Assembly: GCF_025717675.1 (NCBI RefSeq)
Contig: NZ_JAJIRT010000009.1
Coordinates: 1 to 64,000 of the forward strand
Reading direction: 5' to 3'
DNA from: Paucibacter sp. DJ2R-2
GTDB lineage: Bacteria > Pseudomonadota > Gammaproteobacteria > Burkholderiales > Burkholderiaceae_C
Length of the DNA: 64,000 nt
Under the pieces are notes generated by a model. It had not been told where the DNA came from. It ran no database searches and was given only the letters and a program-made list of their open reading frames with translations. The stretch's first letter is position 1, and the number at the start of each line of letters is the position of its first letter. Below are positions 32,476 through 41,121 of this stretch, piece by piece. The position numbers and the translations under genes are program-made.

Positions 32476-32982
32476 TCAGGGCCGCAAAAAGTCCTTGGCC
32501 ACCCAGGCCAGCGCTGAGCTTTCCGTCAAGCGAAAGCCGGCATCGACTTTGAGCTGGGCCAGGGTGTCGCCATCGGCATTGCGCGCGGTCAGCGTGGCAT
32601 AAGGGTTGTCTTCATCGGGCACGATGTCCAGCAGCACCTGGATGCGCCCCTGCTCGGTATCCACCTTCAAGCTCTTGTGCAACTGGGCATGGAGCTGCTG
32701 CTCATGGCGACGCAGCACTTCGGAAGCCGTCTTCACCAAGGTGTGAAAGGCCGGCGCCGACAAAGGCTTGGGGTTCTTCTTGTCCCGACCCATGGTCCAA
32801 GGCCCGACCAGGGCCGGCTCGGCCTCACCGGCCAAGGTCATGGCCACGGCCCAGCCTTCGTCGTCTTCGTTCTTGACCACCTGGGCGGTCCAGCGCTCAT
32901 CGCGCCACAGCAGATCACTCTGCACCCAGGTGTCTTCTTCGTTCAGCACCGCGCTCTGAGCGGCTTGCAAATGCGTGTTCAT
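32476..32982 (-). CDS. Uncharacterised conserved-looking protein
   Basis: A 168-residue acidic soluble protein with no signal peptide, membrane helix or recognised motif. It has a well-folded look: alternating charged and hydrophobic segments (WVQSDLLWRDERWTAQVVKNEDDEGWAVAM, split here only for mention as DLLWRDERW and EGWAVAM), then a Lys-rich loop and a helix (LVKTASEVLRRHEQQLHAQL). The ATG at 32982 is preferred to a GTG three codons earlier. It has the codon use of its neighbours and is likely real. It lies between the NlpC gene and the paa cluster, on the paa strand, 49 bases after the paaZ stop. Function unknown. Confidence 0.75.
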   Translation of the reverse strand: MNTHLQAAQSAVLNEEDTWVQSDLLWRDERWTAQVVKNEDDEGWAVAMTLAGEAEPALVGPWTMGRDKKNPKPLSAPAFHTLVKTASEVLRRHEQQLHAQLHKSLKVDTEQGRIQVLLDIVPDEDNPYATLTARNADGDTLAQLKVDAGFRLTESSALAWVAKDFLRP

Positions 32983-33031
32983 GGCCGGCACGGTATCACG
33001 GCGCCGGCCCGGGCTTGTCAGCAGAGGACGC

Positions 33032-35086
33032 TCAAGCCGCCTTCTTGGCCACCAGGGTCAGGATGTCATAACTGGCCACCAGCTCGCCACGCTGGTTCAT
33101 CACCTGCACATCCCAGGCCACCACGCCCTGCGGCGGCTGGTCCGGGCGATTGCCGCGGTCGATGCGGCGTTTGCAAGTGAGGCGAGCCTGGATGGTGTCA
33201 CCGATCGCCACCGGGTTCACAAAGCGCAAGGTGTCGAGGCCATAGTTGGCCAGCACCGGGCCTGGAGCCGGCGACACAAAGAGGCCAGCCGCCGCCGAGA
33301 GTACGAAGTAGCCATGGGCGATGCGCTGGCCGAACTGCGTGTCCTTGGCCGCGACCTCGTCGAAGTGCATGTAGAAGTAATCGCCCGACACGCCACCGAA
33401 ATTGACGATATCGGCCTCGCTGACGGTGCGGCGGTGGGTCAGCAGGGAATCGCCAACCTGGATCTCTTCGAAATACTTGCGGAAGGGATGGACGGCATCC
33501 TCCTGCACGCGACCACCGCGCTGGTATTCGCCGGTGATGGCGCTCAGCATGGTCGGGCTGCCCTGCACCGCGCAGCGCTGCAAATAGTGCTTGACCGAGC
33601 GGATGCCGCCCAATTCCTCGCCACCGCCGGCGCGGCCGGGGCCGCCATGCTTGAGCTGAGGCAAGGGTGAGCCGTGGCCCGTGGATTCCTTGGCGGCGTC
33701 GCGGTCCAGCACCAGCAGGCGGCCGTGGAAGGCCGCGGCGTGATAGACCGCCTGCGCAGCAATCGCCGGGGTCTTGGTGACCACCGAGCCGACCAGGCTG
33801 CCGCGGCCCTTGGCGGCCAGGCTCAGGGCCTCGTCCAGCTCCTGGTAAGGCATCAAGGTGGACACCGGGCCGAAAGCCTCCAGGTTGTGCACCTGCTCAT
33901 TGGCAAAAGCATCGCGGCAGAGCAGCAAGGTGGGCGCGAAGAAGGCGCCCTCGCCCACGCCCTCGCCCACCGGCGCAAAGCCGTCCTTGGCGCCGAACAC
34001 CACTTCATTGCCGGCACTCAACAAAGCCACGCGCTCGGCCACATCGGCCTGCTGGGCCTTGGAGGCCAGGGCGCCCATGCGGACGCCGTCCACGACCGGG
34101 TCACCGACCTTGATCTTGGCCAGGCGCGCACGCAAGGCCTCGGCCACCGCATCGATGTGTCGGGCAGGCACGATGGCGCGGCGGATGGCCGTGCACTTCT
34201 GCCCGGTCTTGGCCGTCATCTCGCGCGCCACCTCTTTCACGAAGAGTTCGAACTCAGGGTCGCCCACCTCCACATCGGGCGCCAGGATGGCGCAGTTCAG
34301 GCTGTCCGCCTCGCCGTTGAAGGGGATCGAGCGCGCAATCAGGTTCTTGTTGACGCGCAGCATGGCGGCGGTGTCGGCCGAGCCGGTGAAGGTGACCACA
34401 TCGGTCTCTTCCAGGCGGTCCAGCAAATCGCCCGAGCCGCCCACGATCAGTTGCAAGCTGCCGGCCGGCAATAGACCGCTCTCATGGATCAAACGCACAC
34501 AGGCCTCGGCCACGAAGGAGGTGGCGGTGGCCGGCTTGACGATGCAAGGCATGCCGGCCAGGAAGCTGGGGGCGAACTTCTCCAACATGCCCCACATGGG
34601 GAAGTTGAAGGCATTGATGTGCACCGCCACGCCACGTTTTGGCACCAGGATGTGGGAGCCGATGAACTGTCCTTCCTTGCTCAGCGGGATGGCCGGGCCC
34701 TCATGGAAGACATTGCTGGACGGCAGCTCGCGCCGGCCGATGCTGGCGTAGGCGAACAAGGTGCCGATGCCGCCTTCGATATCGATCCAGTTGTCGCTGC
34801 GCGTGCCGCCGGTGTGGGCGGAAATGGCGTACAGCCCCTCCTTGCGCTCCATCAGGTAATTGGCCAAGGCCTTGAGGCGGGCGGCGCGCTGCTGGAAGTC
34901 CAGGGCCAGCAGCGCGGGCAAGGCCTGACCCCGCGCATAGCTCAGGCTCTCGGCAAAGTCGATTTCATCCGCATGGGTCAGCGCCACCGGCCGGCCGTTG
35001 ACCGCGCTGTGCAGGGCACGGGCCGCCTGGCTGCCGATCCAGCGGTTGGCAATCAGGCTTTGAAGAATGGGAGGGGTGGCGCTCAT
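33032..35086 (-). CDS. paaZ: Oxepin-CoA hydrolase / 3-oxo-5,6-didehydrosuberyl-CoA semialdehyde dehydrogenase PaaZ
   Basis: A 684-residue bifunctional enzyme. Residues 1-525 are an aldehyde dehydrogenase ([14 protein letters not shown], catalytic Cys in [15 protein letters not shown], and [12 protein letters not shown]). Residues about 540-684 are an MaoC-type hydratase ([42 protein letters not shown]). PaaZ opens the oxepin ring and oxidises the aldehyde formed. Length and domain order match E. coli PaaZ. The ATG at 35086 starts the domain properly. It is the last recognised catabolic gene of the leftward run and lies behind a terminator-like palindrome at 35119, so it may have its own promoter. 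Confidence 0.96.
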   Translation of the reverse strand: MSATPPILQSLIANRWIGSQAARALHSAVNGRPVALTHADEIDFAESLSYARGQALPALLALDFQQRAARLKALANYLMERKEGLYAISAHTGGTRSDNWIDIEGGIGTLFAYASIGRRELPSSNVFHEGPAIPLSKEGQFIGSHILVPKRGVAVHINAFNFPMWGMLEKFAPSFLAGMPCIVKPATATSFVAEACVRLIHESGLLPAGSLQLIVGGSGDLLDRLEETDVVTFTGSADTAAMLRVNKNLIARSIPFNGEADSLNCAILAPDVEVGDPEFELFVKEVAREMTAKTGQKCTAIRRAIVPARHIDAVAEALRARLAKIKVGDPVVDGVRMGALASKAQQADVAERVALLSAGNEVVFGAKDGFAPVGEGVGEGAFFAPTLLLCRDAFANEQVHNLEAFGPVSTLMPYQELDEALSLAAKGRGSLVGSVVTKTPAIAAQAVYHAAAFHGRLLVLDRDAAKESTGHGSPLPQLKHGGPGRAGGGEELGGIRSVKHYLQRCAVQGSPTMLSAITGEYQRGGRVQEDAVHPFRKYFEEIQVGDSLLTHRRTVSEADIVNFGGVSGDYFYMHFDEVAAKDTQFGQRIAHGYFVLSAAAGLFVSPAPGPVLANYGLDTLRFVNPVAIGDTIQARLTCKRRIDRGNRPDQPPQGVVAWDVQVMNQRGELVASYDILTLVAKKAA

Positions 35087-35118
35087 GGCGTTTGTGTTTC
35101 TTTGGATGGACTTCAAAA

Positions 35119-35136
35119 GGGGCCCGATCGGGCCCC
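35119..35136 (-). terminator. 18-bp perfect palindrome, terminator-like
   Basis: GGGGCCCGATCGGGCCCC followed on the minus strand by TTTT, located 33 bases before paaZ. It could end the transcript coming from the binding-protein gene. Confidence 0.6.
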
Positions 35137-35167
35137 TGACTTAAAAAATACTGTATCTAGCGGAAAG

Positions 35168-35305
35168 CTTGAAGGGGTTTTTCGTCGCGAGCGGCTGTCA
35201 GGCAAGGCGACCGAAGCGAAAGGACCGGAACGTACATCCTGTACGTGAGGATCCTGCAGCGCCGGTCAACGCAGCATGGCAGCCGCGCAGTAGAAAAACC
35301 TCAAG
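35168..35305. repeat. 138-bp imperfect palindromic (REP-like) element
   Basis: Ends CTTGA...GGTTTTTC and GAAAAACC-TCAAG are inverted; GCGGCTG/CAGCCGC and the centre CGTACA-TCC-TGTACG at 35231-35245 pair in register. The whole element folds into one long hairpin directly after the binding-protein stop codon. It does not encode a protein and resembles dispersed intergenic palindromes. Confidence 0.7.
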
Positions 35306-35306
35306 C

Positions 35307-36485
35307 TCAGGGCTGGTAGAGCCAAGTCCCTTTATCGATCTTCACCATCACCCGCGCCCGCTGATCCAGGCCCAGGTGATCGGTTGGCGACATATTGAAG
35401 ACGCCGTGTGCGCCGGGCAGCTCTTTCACGCCCTCCAGCGCATCGCGCAGCGCGGCGCGGAAAGCCGGCGTGCCCGGCTGCGCCTTCTTCAGCGCCACCG
35501 GCAAGGCCGCCTGCAGCAGCAGACCGGCGTCCCAGGCATGGCCGCCGAAGGTCGAGACCGTGCCCTTACCAAAGGCTGCTTCGTACTTGGCGACGTAGTC
35601 GAGTGCGCTCTTCTTGACCGGATGATCGGCCGGCAGCTGGTTGGCCACCAGCACGCCGCCGCTGGGCAGGAAGGTGCCTTCCACATCCTTGCCGCCGACG
35701 CGCAAAAAGTCGTTGTTGGCCACGCCATGAGTTTGGTAGTACTTGCCGGCATAGCCGCGCTCACGCAGCGACTTTTGCGGTAGCACGGCCGGCGTGCCGG
35801 AGCCCGCGATCAGCACCGCATCGGGCTTGGCCGCCACCAGCTTGAGCACCTGGCCAGTGACCGATGTGTCCGTGCGGTTGTAGCGTTCGGATGCGACCAA
35901 CTTCAGGCCCTTGAGTTCGGCAATCTTGCTGAACTCCTGAAACCAACCCTCACCATAAGCATCGGCAAAGCCGATGAATCCCACCGTCTTCACGCCCGCC
36001 GAAGCCATGTGCTGGGCGATGGCCAGGGCCATCATGATGTCGTTCTGCGGGGTCTTGAAGACCCAGCGCTTCTTGGCGTCGACCGGGTCGACGATGCGGT
36101 TGGAGGCCGCCATGGAAATCATGGGCGTGGCGCCCTCGACCACGGCGTCGATCATGGCCAGGGAATTGGGGCTGGTGGTCGAGCCGATCACGACATCGAC
36201 CTTGTGTTCGGTGATCAGCTTGCGCGTATTGGCCACAGCCGAAGTGGTGTCGGAGGCATCGTCGAGCACGATGTAATTGACCTTCTGGCCGGCGATGCTG
36301 GTCGGCATCAGGCTCAAGGTGTTCTTCTCCGGGATGCCCAGGGAAGCGGCCGGCCCGGTGGCCGAGACGGTGACGCCGACATTGATGTCGGCCAGGGCAT
36401 GGGCGCACAGCAAGAGTCCAGCGGCCAGGCTCAGCCAGGTCTTGCGGTGTGACGACGATGGGTGCTTCAACGAAGTGGCGTTCAT
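35307..36485 (-). CDS. ABC-type amino-acid/aromatic-acid binding protein (LivK-like)
   Basis: A 392-residue type 1 periplasmic binding protein: signal peptide (WLSLAAGLLLCAHALA), then INVGVTVSATGPAASLGIPEKN and VVIGSTTSPNSLAMIDAV, which form the ligand cleft. The family serves branched-chain amino acid, aromatic acid or amide ABC transporters. No permease or ATPase gene is in the window, so it must use components encoded elsewhere. Its place between the TetR gene and paaZ suggests a phenylacetate- or aromatic-acid-related ligand (inference). The ATG at 36485 gives a full signal peptide. Confidence 0.88.
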   Translation of the reverse strand: MNATSLKHPSSSHRKTWLSLAAGLLLCAHALADINVGVTVSATGPAASLGIPEKNTLSLMPTSIAGQKVNYIVLDDASDTTSAVANTRKLITEHKVDVVIGSTTSPNSLAMIDAVVEGATPMISMAASNRIVDPVDAKKRWVFKTPQNDIMMALAIAQHMASAGVKTVGFIGFADAYGEGWFQEFSKIAELKGLKLVASERYNRTDTSVTGQVLKLVAAKPDAVLIAGSGTPAVLPQKSLRERGYAGKYYQTHGVANNDFLRVGGKDVEGTFLPSGGVLVANQLPADHPVKKSALDYVAKYEAAFGKGTVSTFGGHAWDAGLLLQAALPVALKKAQPGTPAFRAALRDALEGVKELPGAHGVFNMSPTDHLGLDQRARVMVKIDKGTWLYQP

Positions 36486-36565
36486 GCTCGTTCTGTCTCC
36501 TGTGTGTTGTCCGTGAAAAGAGGCGTGCATAGGCAAGCCAGCCATGGTCCGCCGCCAAGCCTTCA

Positions 36566-37189
36566 TCAAGCTTGCAAGGCCTGCGCCCCAGGCTCGGCTT
36601 GCACCGCGCCCAGTCCGCCAAAGAACAGATCGGCCACCATGGGGGCGACCGCCTCATAGGTCAGCTCACCATCGGGCTTGAGCCAGGTGAAGGTCCAGTT
36701 GATCATGCCGAATAGCAGCATGGTCAAGGGTTTATGCAACTTGACAGCCTGCAACTCGGGGCGCACGGCCGCCACGCTGTCGGCAAAGGCCGCAACCACA
36801 CGGCGCTCAATCGCCGTCAGGCGCAAACGGTCGGCTTCGTCCAGGAACTTCACATCTTCCGTCAGCACCCGGTGCTCGTTCTGCGCCTCGCCATAGGCCT
36901 GCACGAAGCGGGCGATCAGGGCGCGCAGGCGAGCCTCGGGGGCCAGGTCTTGCGCCAGAACCTCCTGCACCAAGGCCTCCAGGTCCTGCACATGACTCTC
37001 GCAGATCTGCACCAAGAGCTCGTGCTTGTCGCGCACATAGTGGTAGAGCGTGGGCTTGCTCACTGCGCAGGCCTCAGCCACGGCATTCATCGAGGTGCCC
37101 GGATAGCCTTGATGCGCGAACAGTCGCGCGGCCTCGCGCAAGATCTGCTCGCGCTGGTTCTCGAAACCGGGGGCGCGTCCGCGTGCCAT
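36566..37189 (-). CDS. TetR-family regulator of the phenylacetate cluster (PaaR-like)
   Basis: A 207-residue TetR protein. The N-terminal helix-turn-helix (REQILREAARLFAHQGYPG ... VSKPTLYHYVRDK) is clear; the C-terminal ligand domain is helical. In Burkholderia and Thermus a TetR protein, PaaR, represses paa genes and is released by phenylacetyl-CoA. Its place 39 bases after paaE and the presence of a 14-bp palindrome at the paaG promoter (43825) point to the same job. The symbol is withheld because other TetR members could occupy this place. Confidence 0.85.
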   Translation of the reverse strand: MARGRAPGFENQREQILREAARLFAHQGYPGTSMNAVAEACAVSKPTLYHYVRDKHELLVQICESHVQDLEALVQEVLAQDLAPEARLRALIARFVQAYGEAQNEHRVLTEDVKFLDEADRLRLTAIERRVVAAFADSVAAVRPELQAVKLHKPLTMLLFGMINWTFTWLKPDGELTYEAVAPMVADLFFGGLGAVQAEPGAQALQA

Positions 37190-37228
37190 CAGCGCGCATC
37201 CATCGTTGAACGGAAGCGCAACATCAAT

Positions 37229-38308
37229 TCAACGTTCATCGAAAGAAATCACCACACGTGGCGTCAGCGCATGGGCCTGGCAGCTGAGGATGAAGCCAGC
37301 AGCGACTTCATGCTTGTCGAGCGCGAAGTTCTTGTCCATGCGCACCTCGCCTTCGAGCAGCTTGCAGCGGCAGGTCGAGCAGACCCCGCTCTTGCAGGAG
37401 AAGGGCACATCCATGCCGGCACGCGCGGCGGCGTCGAGCAGGCTGGCATCGCTCTTGGCGAATTCGATCTCGCGGCTGATGCCGTCGCGAATCACCGTCA
37501 CACGGGCACTGTCGGCGTCGCCGGCCAGGCTTTGGTGGGGCGCGGGCTGGCCCGCCTGCATCTCGGGCGTGCCGAAGCGCTCGACATGGATGCGAGCCTC
37601 ATCCACCCCTGAAGCGCGCAGCGTGGCCTCGGCCGCCTCGTTCATCTCGAAAGGCCCGCAGACATAGGCATGGTCAATGCTGGACGGCGGCAAGACCGTG
37701 GCCAGAAAGACCGCCAGCTTGCCCGCATCGATGCGCCCCGCTTGCAGCGGCGCATCGACCTGCTCGCGCGAGAACACGGGGTGCAAGGAGAGCCGCGTCA
37801 TATAGCGGTTCTTCAGGTCCTCGATCTCCTCCTTGAACATCGTGGAGGCCTGGGCCCGGTTGCCGTAGATCAGCGTGAAGCGGGCCTCGGGGTCGCGCGC
37901 CAGCACCGTCTTCATGATGGACAGGATGGGCGTGATGCCTGAACCGGCAGCGATGCCAACATGATGCTCGCCGCGCCCGGCCAGAGCCTGGGCGCCGAAA
38001 CGGCCCTGGGGCGGATAGCTCTCGATCACCGCGCCGGCCTTGAGCTCGCCATGCACCCAGGTCGAAAAGGCACCGCCCTCCACCCGGCGCACGCCCACGC
38101 GCAGCTCGCCATCATCGGCGCCAGCGCAGATGGAATAGGAGCGGCGCAGGTCCTGGCCCTTCACCTCATGGCGGAGGGTCAGGTATTGCCCAGGCACAAA
38201 CTGGAAATCGGCTTGCAGGCTGGCAGGCACCTCGAAGCTGAGGATCACGGCGTCGTCAGTGTCCGGGGTCACCGCACGAACTTTGAGGGGATGGAAATGC
38301 AGACTCAT
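37229..38308 (-). CDS. paaE: Phenylacetyl-CoA epoxidase reductase subunit PaaE
   Basis: A 359-residue reductase: FAD domain (about 1-105, QYLTLRHEVKGQDLRRSYSI), NAD-binding domain (GIAAGSGITPILSIMKTVL near 120), and a C-terminal plant-type [2Fe-2S] domain (CKSGVCSTCRCKLLEG near 310). It passes electrons from NADPH to the diiron centre of PaaA. The ATG at 38308 gives the standard start MSLHFHPL. It follows paaD by 22 bases. Confidence 0.96.
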   Translation of the reverse strand: MSLHFHPLKVRAVTPDTDDAVILSFEVPASLQADFQFVPGQYLTLRHEVKGQDLRRSYSICAGADDGELRVGVRRVEGGAFSTWVHGELKAGAVIESYPPQGRFGAQALAGRGEHHVGIAAGSGITPILSIMKTVLARDPEARFTLIYGNRAQASTMFKEEIEDLKNRYMTRLSLHPVFSREQVDAPLQAGRIDAGKLAVFLATVLPPSSIDHAYVCGPFEMNEAAEATLRASGVDEARIHVERFGTPEMQAGQPAPHQSLAGDADSARVTVIRDGISREIEFAKSDASLLDAAARAGMDVPFSCKSGVCSTCRCKLLEGEVRMDKNFALDKHEVAAGFILSCQAHALTPRVVISFDER

Positions 38309-38330
38309 CGCAGGGATCCGTCTTTTGTAT

Positions 38331-38858
38331 TCAGATGGGTTTGAAATGCTCAAACGGCTCGCGGCAGCTCAAGCATCGGTACAGGGCCTTGCAGGCGGTA
38401 GAGCCAAAAGCAGACAGCTTTTCGGTCTGCAGGCTGCCGCAGCGCGGGCAGGCCAGCTGGCTCAGCGAGGCGCGGTGCACCAAGCGGATCGGCTGCTCGG
38501 CACCCGCCGCCGCTGGCCCTGGTGGCGCAATGCCATAGGCGCGCAGCTTCTCTCGGCCCTCGGCCGTGATCCAGTCGGTGGTCCAGGCCGGCGCGCGCTG
38601 CAGGGTCACATGCACCGCGCCGAAAGCGGACAAGGCCGCACGCACATCGTCTTGGATCAGCTCGGTCGCCGGGCAGCCGCTGTAAGTGGGCGTCAGCACC
38701 ACCTCCAGGCCCTCGACCCCGTCCTCGCGCAGGCGCAGATCGCGCACGATGCCGAGCTCGCAGAGCGAGATCACCGGCACCTCGGGGTCGGGAATCTGGC
38801 GCAGCACCTCCCAGGCGGCTTCGAGCCGACCGCAGGCGCTGCTTGATGGCAGACTCAT
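38331..38858 (-). CDS. paaD: Phenylacetate catabolism iron-sulfur assembly protein PaaD
   Basis: A 175-residue protein: MIP18/DUF59-type domain (IPDPEVPVISLCELGIVRD, then TPTYSGCPATELI) and a C-terminal zinc-ribbon-like part (CPRCGS ... CLSC). PaaD is required for an active epoxidase, probably for maturation of an iron-sulfur centre. The ATG at 38858 overlaps the paaC stop by one base (TAATG); an ATG two codons earlier is possible. Confidence 0.95.
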   Translation of the reverse strand: MSLPSSSACGRLEAAWEVLRQIPDPEVPVISLCELGIVRDLRLREDGVEGLEVVLTPTYSGCPATELIQDDVRAALSAFGAVHVTLQRAPAWTTDWITAEGREKLRAYGIAPPGPAAAGAEQPIRLVHRASLSQLACPRCGSLQTEKLSAFGSTACKALYRCLSCREPFEHFKPI

Positions 38859-39634
38859 TACCACTTGCCCCCGGGGTAGGCGCGCTGCAGGTACTGCATC
38901 TCGGCCAGCAGATGGCCCATATGCTCGCTGTGCACGCCACGGCGGCCGGCGGACACGTAGGCGCTGGGCTTGGGATGGGCCAGGGTGGCGTCGGCCAGCA
39001 CCTCGTCCATCTGCGCCTGCCAGTCGGCGCGCAGCTCAGACCAAGCCGGGCCCAGGCCTTGGGCCACGGCGGAGGCGTCCACCGCGTCGGCGTCAAAGAG
39101 CTCATTGAACAAGGGCCAGAGCTGGGCCAGGGCTTCGCGCATGCGGGCAGCGGATTCATCCGTGCCATCACCGAGTCGCACCACCCAATCGGCGGCATGC
39201 TGCTGGTGGTAACGCGATTCCTTGACGGCCTTGGCGGCGATCGCAGCAACCTCCGCATCGCTGCTGGAAGCCAAACGACCCCAGAGCAGCTGCAGCCAGG
39301 TGGCGACAGCGAAGTTGCGCACCTGGGTAAAGGCGAAATCGCCGCGCGGCAGCTCCATCAGCACCGGGTTCAGGTACTGGCGCTCCTCGCGCAAGAAGGC
39401 GAGTTGGTCTTCGTCATGGCCCTGCCCGTCCAGATGGGCGGCATGGGTCAGCAGTGCGCGCGCCTGGCCGATCAGGTCCAGGGCCATATTGGCCAGGGCC
39501 AGGTCTTCCTCGAGGATGGGGCCATGGCCGCACCACTCGCCCAGACGCTGGCCCAGGATCAGGCAGCTGTCGGCGATGCGCAGCAGGTACTGCACTTGCG
39601 GGCTCGCGCCCACTTGAATCGATGCTTGGCTCAT
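38858..39634 (-). CDS. paaC: Phenylacetyl-CoA epoxidase structural subunit PaaC
   Basis: A 258-residue ferritin-like helical protein (DSCLILGQRLGEWCGHGPI, LDLIGQARALLTHAA, KESRYHQQHAADWVVRLGDG). PaaC is the non-catalytic partner that scaffolds PaaA. A GGAG nine bases before the ATG at 39634 supports the start. The gap to paaB, 162 bases, holds a REP-like element, unusual inside this otherwise overlapping operon. Confidence 0.96.
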   Translation of the reverse strand: MSQASIQVGASPQVQYLLRIADSCLILGQRLGEWCGHGPILEEDLALANMALDLIGQARALLTHAAHLDGQGHDEDQLAFLREERQYLNPVLMELPRGDFAFTQVRNFAVATWLQLLWGRLASSSDAEVAAIAAKAVKESRYHQQHAADWVVRLGDGTDESAARMREALAQLWPLFNELFDADAVDASAVAQGLGPAWSELRADWQAQMDEVLADATLAHPKPSAYVSAGRRGVHSEHMGHLLAEMQYLQRAYPGGKW

Positions 39635-39649
39635 ACCTCAGGACTCCCG

Positions 39650-39765
39650 CCGGGCCGCCCCAAGGGAGGCCTGCGCCCCCTCGGGGGGCTGTGCCCGCAC
39701 CGAACGAGCGCCTGCGCGCTCGTTCGAGGCTGGCGAAGGCCAAAAGGCATGCAGGCCTTTTGGCA
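39650..39765. repeat. REP-like intergenic element inside the paa operon
   Basis: Three consecutive hairpins: GCCCCC/GGGGGC at 39675-39689, CGAACGAGCGC-CTGC-GCGCTCGTTCG at 39701-39726 (perfect 11-bp stem), and GCCAAAAGGC/GCCTTTTGGC at 39739-39764. This composition matches palindromic repeats common between genes in Burkholderiales. It separates paaB from paaC. Confidence 0.75.
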
Positions 39766-39796
39766 GTGAATGCAATGAACGTGGGAGCTTCATGTC

Positions 39797-40090
39797 TTAC
39801 ATGTGGTTGATGGCGTCGGGCAGCTGGTAGAAGGTCGGGTGGCGGTACACCTTGTCTTCGGCCGGATCGAAGTACATGCCCTTCTCGCCCGGGTCCGAGG
39901 CGACGATCTGGCTGGACAGCACCACCCAGATACTGCAACCTTCCTGGCGCCGGGTGTAGACCTCGCGGGCCATCTGCACCGCCATCTTGGCATCGGGGGC
40001 GTGCAAGCTGCCGCAGTGCTTGTGGTCCAGGCCAGCCTTGCTGCGCACGAAGACCTCCCACAGAGGCCATTCTTTGTCAGTCGAACTCAT
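39797..40090 (-). CDS. paaB: Phenylacetyl-CoA epoxidase subunit PaaB
   Basis: A 97-residue protein with the family sequence [20 protein letters not shown] near the start and RREQ-like and [19 protein letters not shown] segments. PaaB bridges subunits of the PaaABCE complex. The ATG at 40090 overlaps the paaA stop (ATGA). Confidence 0.96.
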   Translation of the reverse strand: MSSTDKEWPLWEVFVRSKAGLDHKHCGSLHAPDAKMAVQMAREVYTRRQEGCSIWVVLSSQIVASDPGEKGMYFDPAEDKVYRHPTFYQLPDAINHM

Positions 40091-41088
40091 GCTGCTTGCT
40101 CCTTGTTCATTTGTTTGCGGGCGTGGGCCAGTGCCGCCTCGCGCACCCAGGCACCCTCGTCCCAGGCCTTGACGCGGGTGGCCAGGCGTTCGCGGTTGCA
40201 GGGGCCGTCGCCGCCGACCACGCGCCAGAACTCGGCCCAGTCGATGGCGCCGAAGTCATGCTCGCCGCGTTCTTCATTCCACTTGAGGTCGGGGTCGGGC
40301 AGCGTGATGCCCAGAATCTGCGCCTGGGGCACGGTGGCATCGACAAACTTCTGGCGCAGCTGGTCGTTGCTGATGCGTTTGATGCCCCAGCGCATCGATT
40401 GCTCGGAGTTGGGCGAATCCTTGTCGGCCGGGCCGAACATCATCAGAGACGGCCACCACCAGCGATTGACCGCGTCCTGCACCATGGCTTTTTGCTCGGC
40501 CGTGCCTTCTTGCATCATCACCAGCAGGGACTCATAACCCTGACGTTGGTGGAAACTTTCCTCGCGGCAGACGCGAATCATGGCTCGGGCATAGGGCGCG
40601 AAAGAGCAACGGCACAAGGGCACCTGGTTCATGATGGCCGCACCATCGACCAGCCAGCCGACCACGCCGATATCGGCCCAGGTCAGCGTCGGGTAGTTGA
40701 AGATGGAGCTGTACTTGGCCTTGCCGCTGTGCAGCGCATCAAGCATCTGATCACGGCTGGTGCCCAGGGTCTCGGCGGCCGAGTAGAGGTAGAGGCCATG
40801 GCCGCCCTCGTCCTGCACCTTGGCCAGCAGAATCGCCTTGCGCTTGAGTGTGGGCGCGCGGCTGATCCAGTTGCCTTCGGGCAGCATGCCGACGATCTCG
40901 GAATGCGCATGCTGGCTGATCTGGCGCACCAAGGTCTTGCGGTAATGCTCGGGCATCCAGTCCTTGGCTTCGATGAAGTCGCCCGCGTCGATGCGGGCTT
41001 CGAAGGCGGCCTCGCGGGCCGCGTCCTCGGCGCTCTTGGCCTTGGCGGCCACATCTTGTGGGCCGACGCTCATGGCTTGGGTGTACAT
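40087..41088 (-). CDS. paaA: Phenylacetyl-CoA epoxidase catalytic subunit PaaA
   Basis: A 333-residue diiron oxygenase: [35 protein letters not shown] and [16 protein letters not shown] carry the Glu/His iron ligands. It epoxidises the ring of phenylacetyl-CoA. The ATG at 41088 has a GGAG seven or eight bases ahead. Sequence and length match E. coli PaaA closely; the gene overlaps paaB. Confidence 0.97.
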   Translation of the reverse strand: MYTQAMSVGPQDVAAKAKSAEDAAREAAFEARIDAGDFIEAKDWMPEHYRKTLVRQISQHAHSEIVGMLPEGNWISRAPTLKRKAILLAKVQDEGGHGLYLYSAAETLGTSRDQMLDALHSGKAKYSSIFNYPTLTWADIGVVGWLVDGAAIMNQVPLCRCSFAPYARAMIRVCREESFHQRQGYESLLVMMQEGTAEQKAMVQDAVNRWWWPSLMMFGPADKDSPNSEQSMRWGIKRISNDQLRQKFVDATVPQAQILGITLPDPDLKWNEERGEHDFGAIDWAEFWRVVGGDGPCNRERLATRVKAWDEGAWVREAALAHARKQMNKEQAA

Positions 41089-41121
41089 CTGATTTGCTCC
41101 TGAAAGAGGTCGCCGCGGGGC

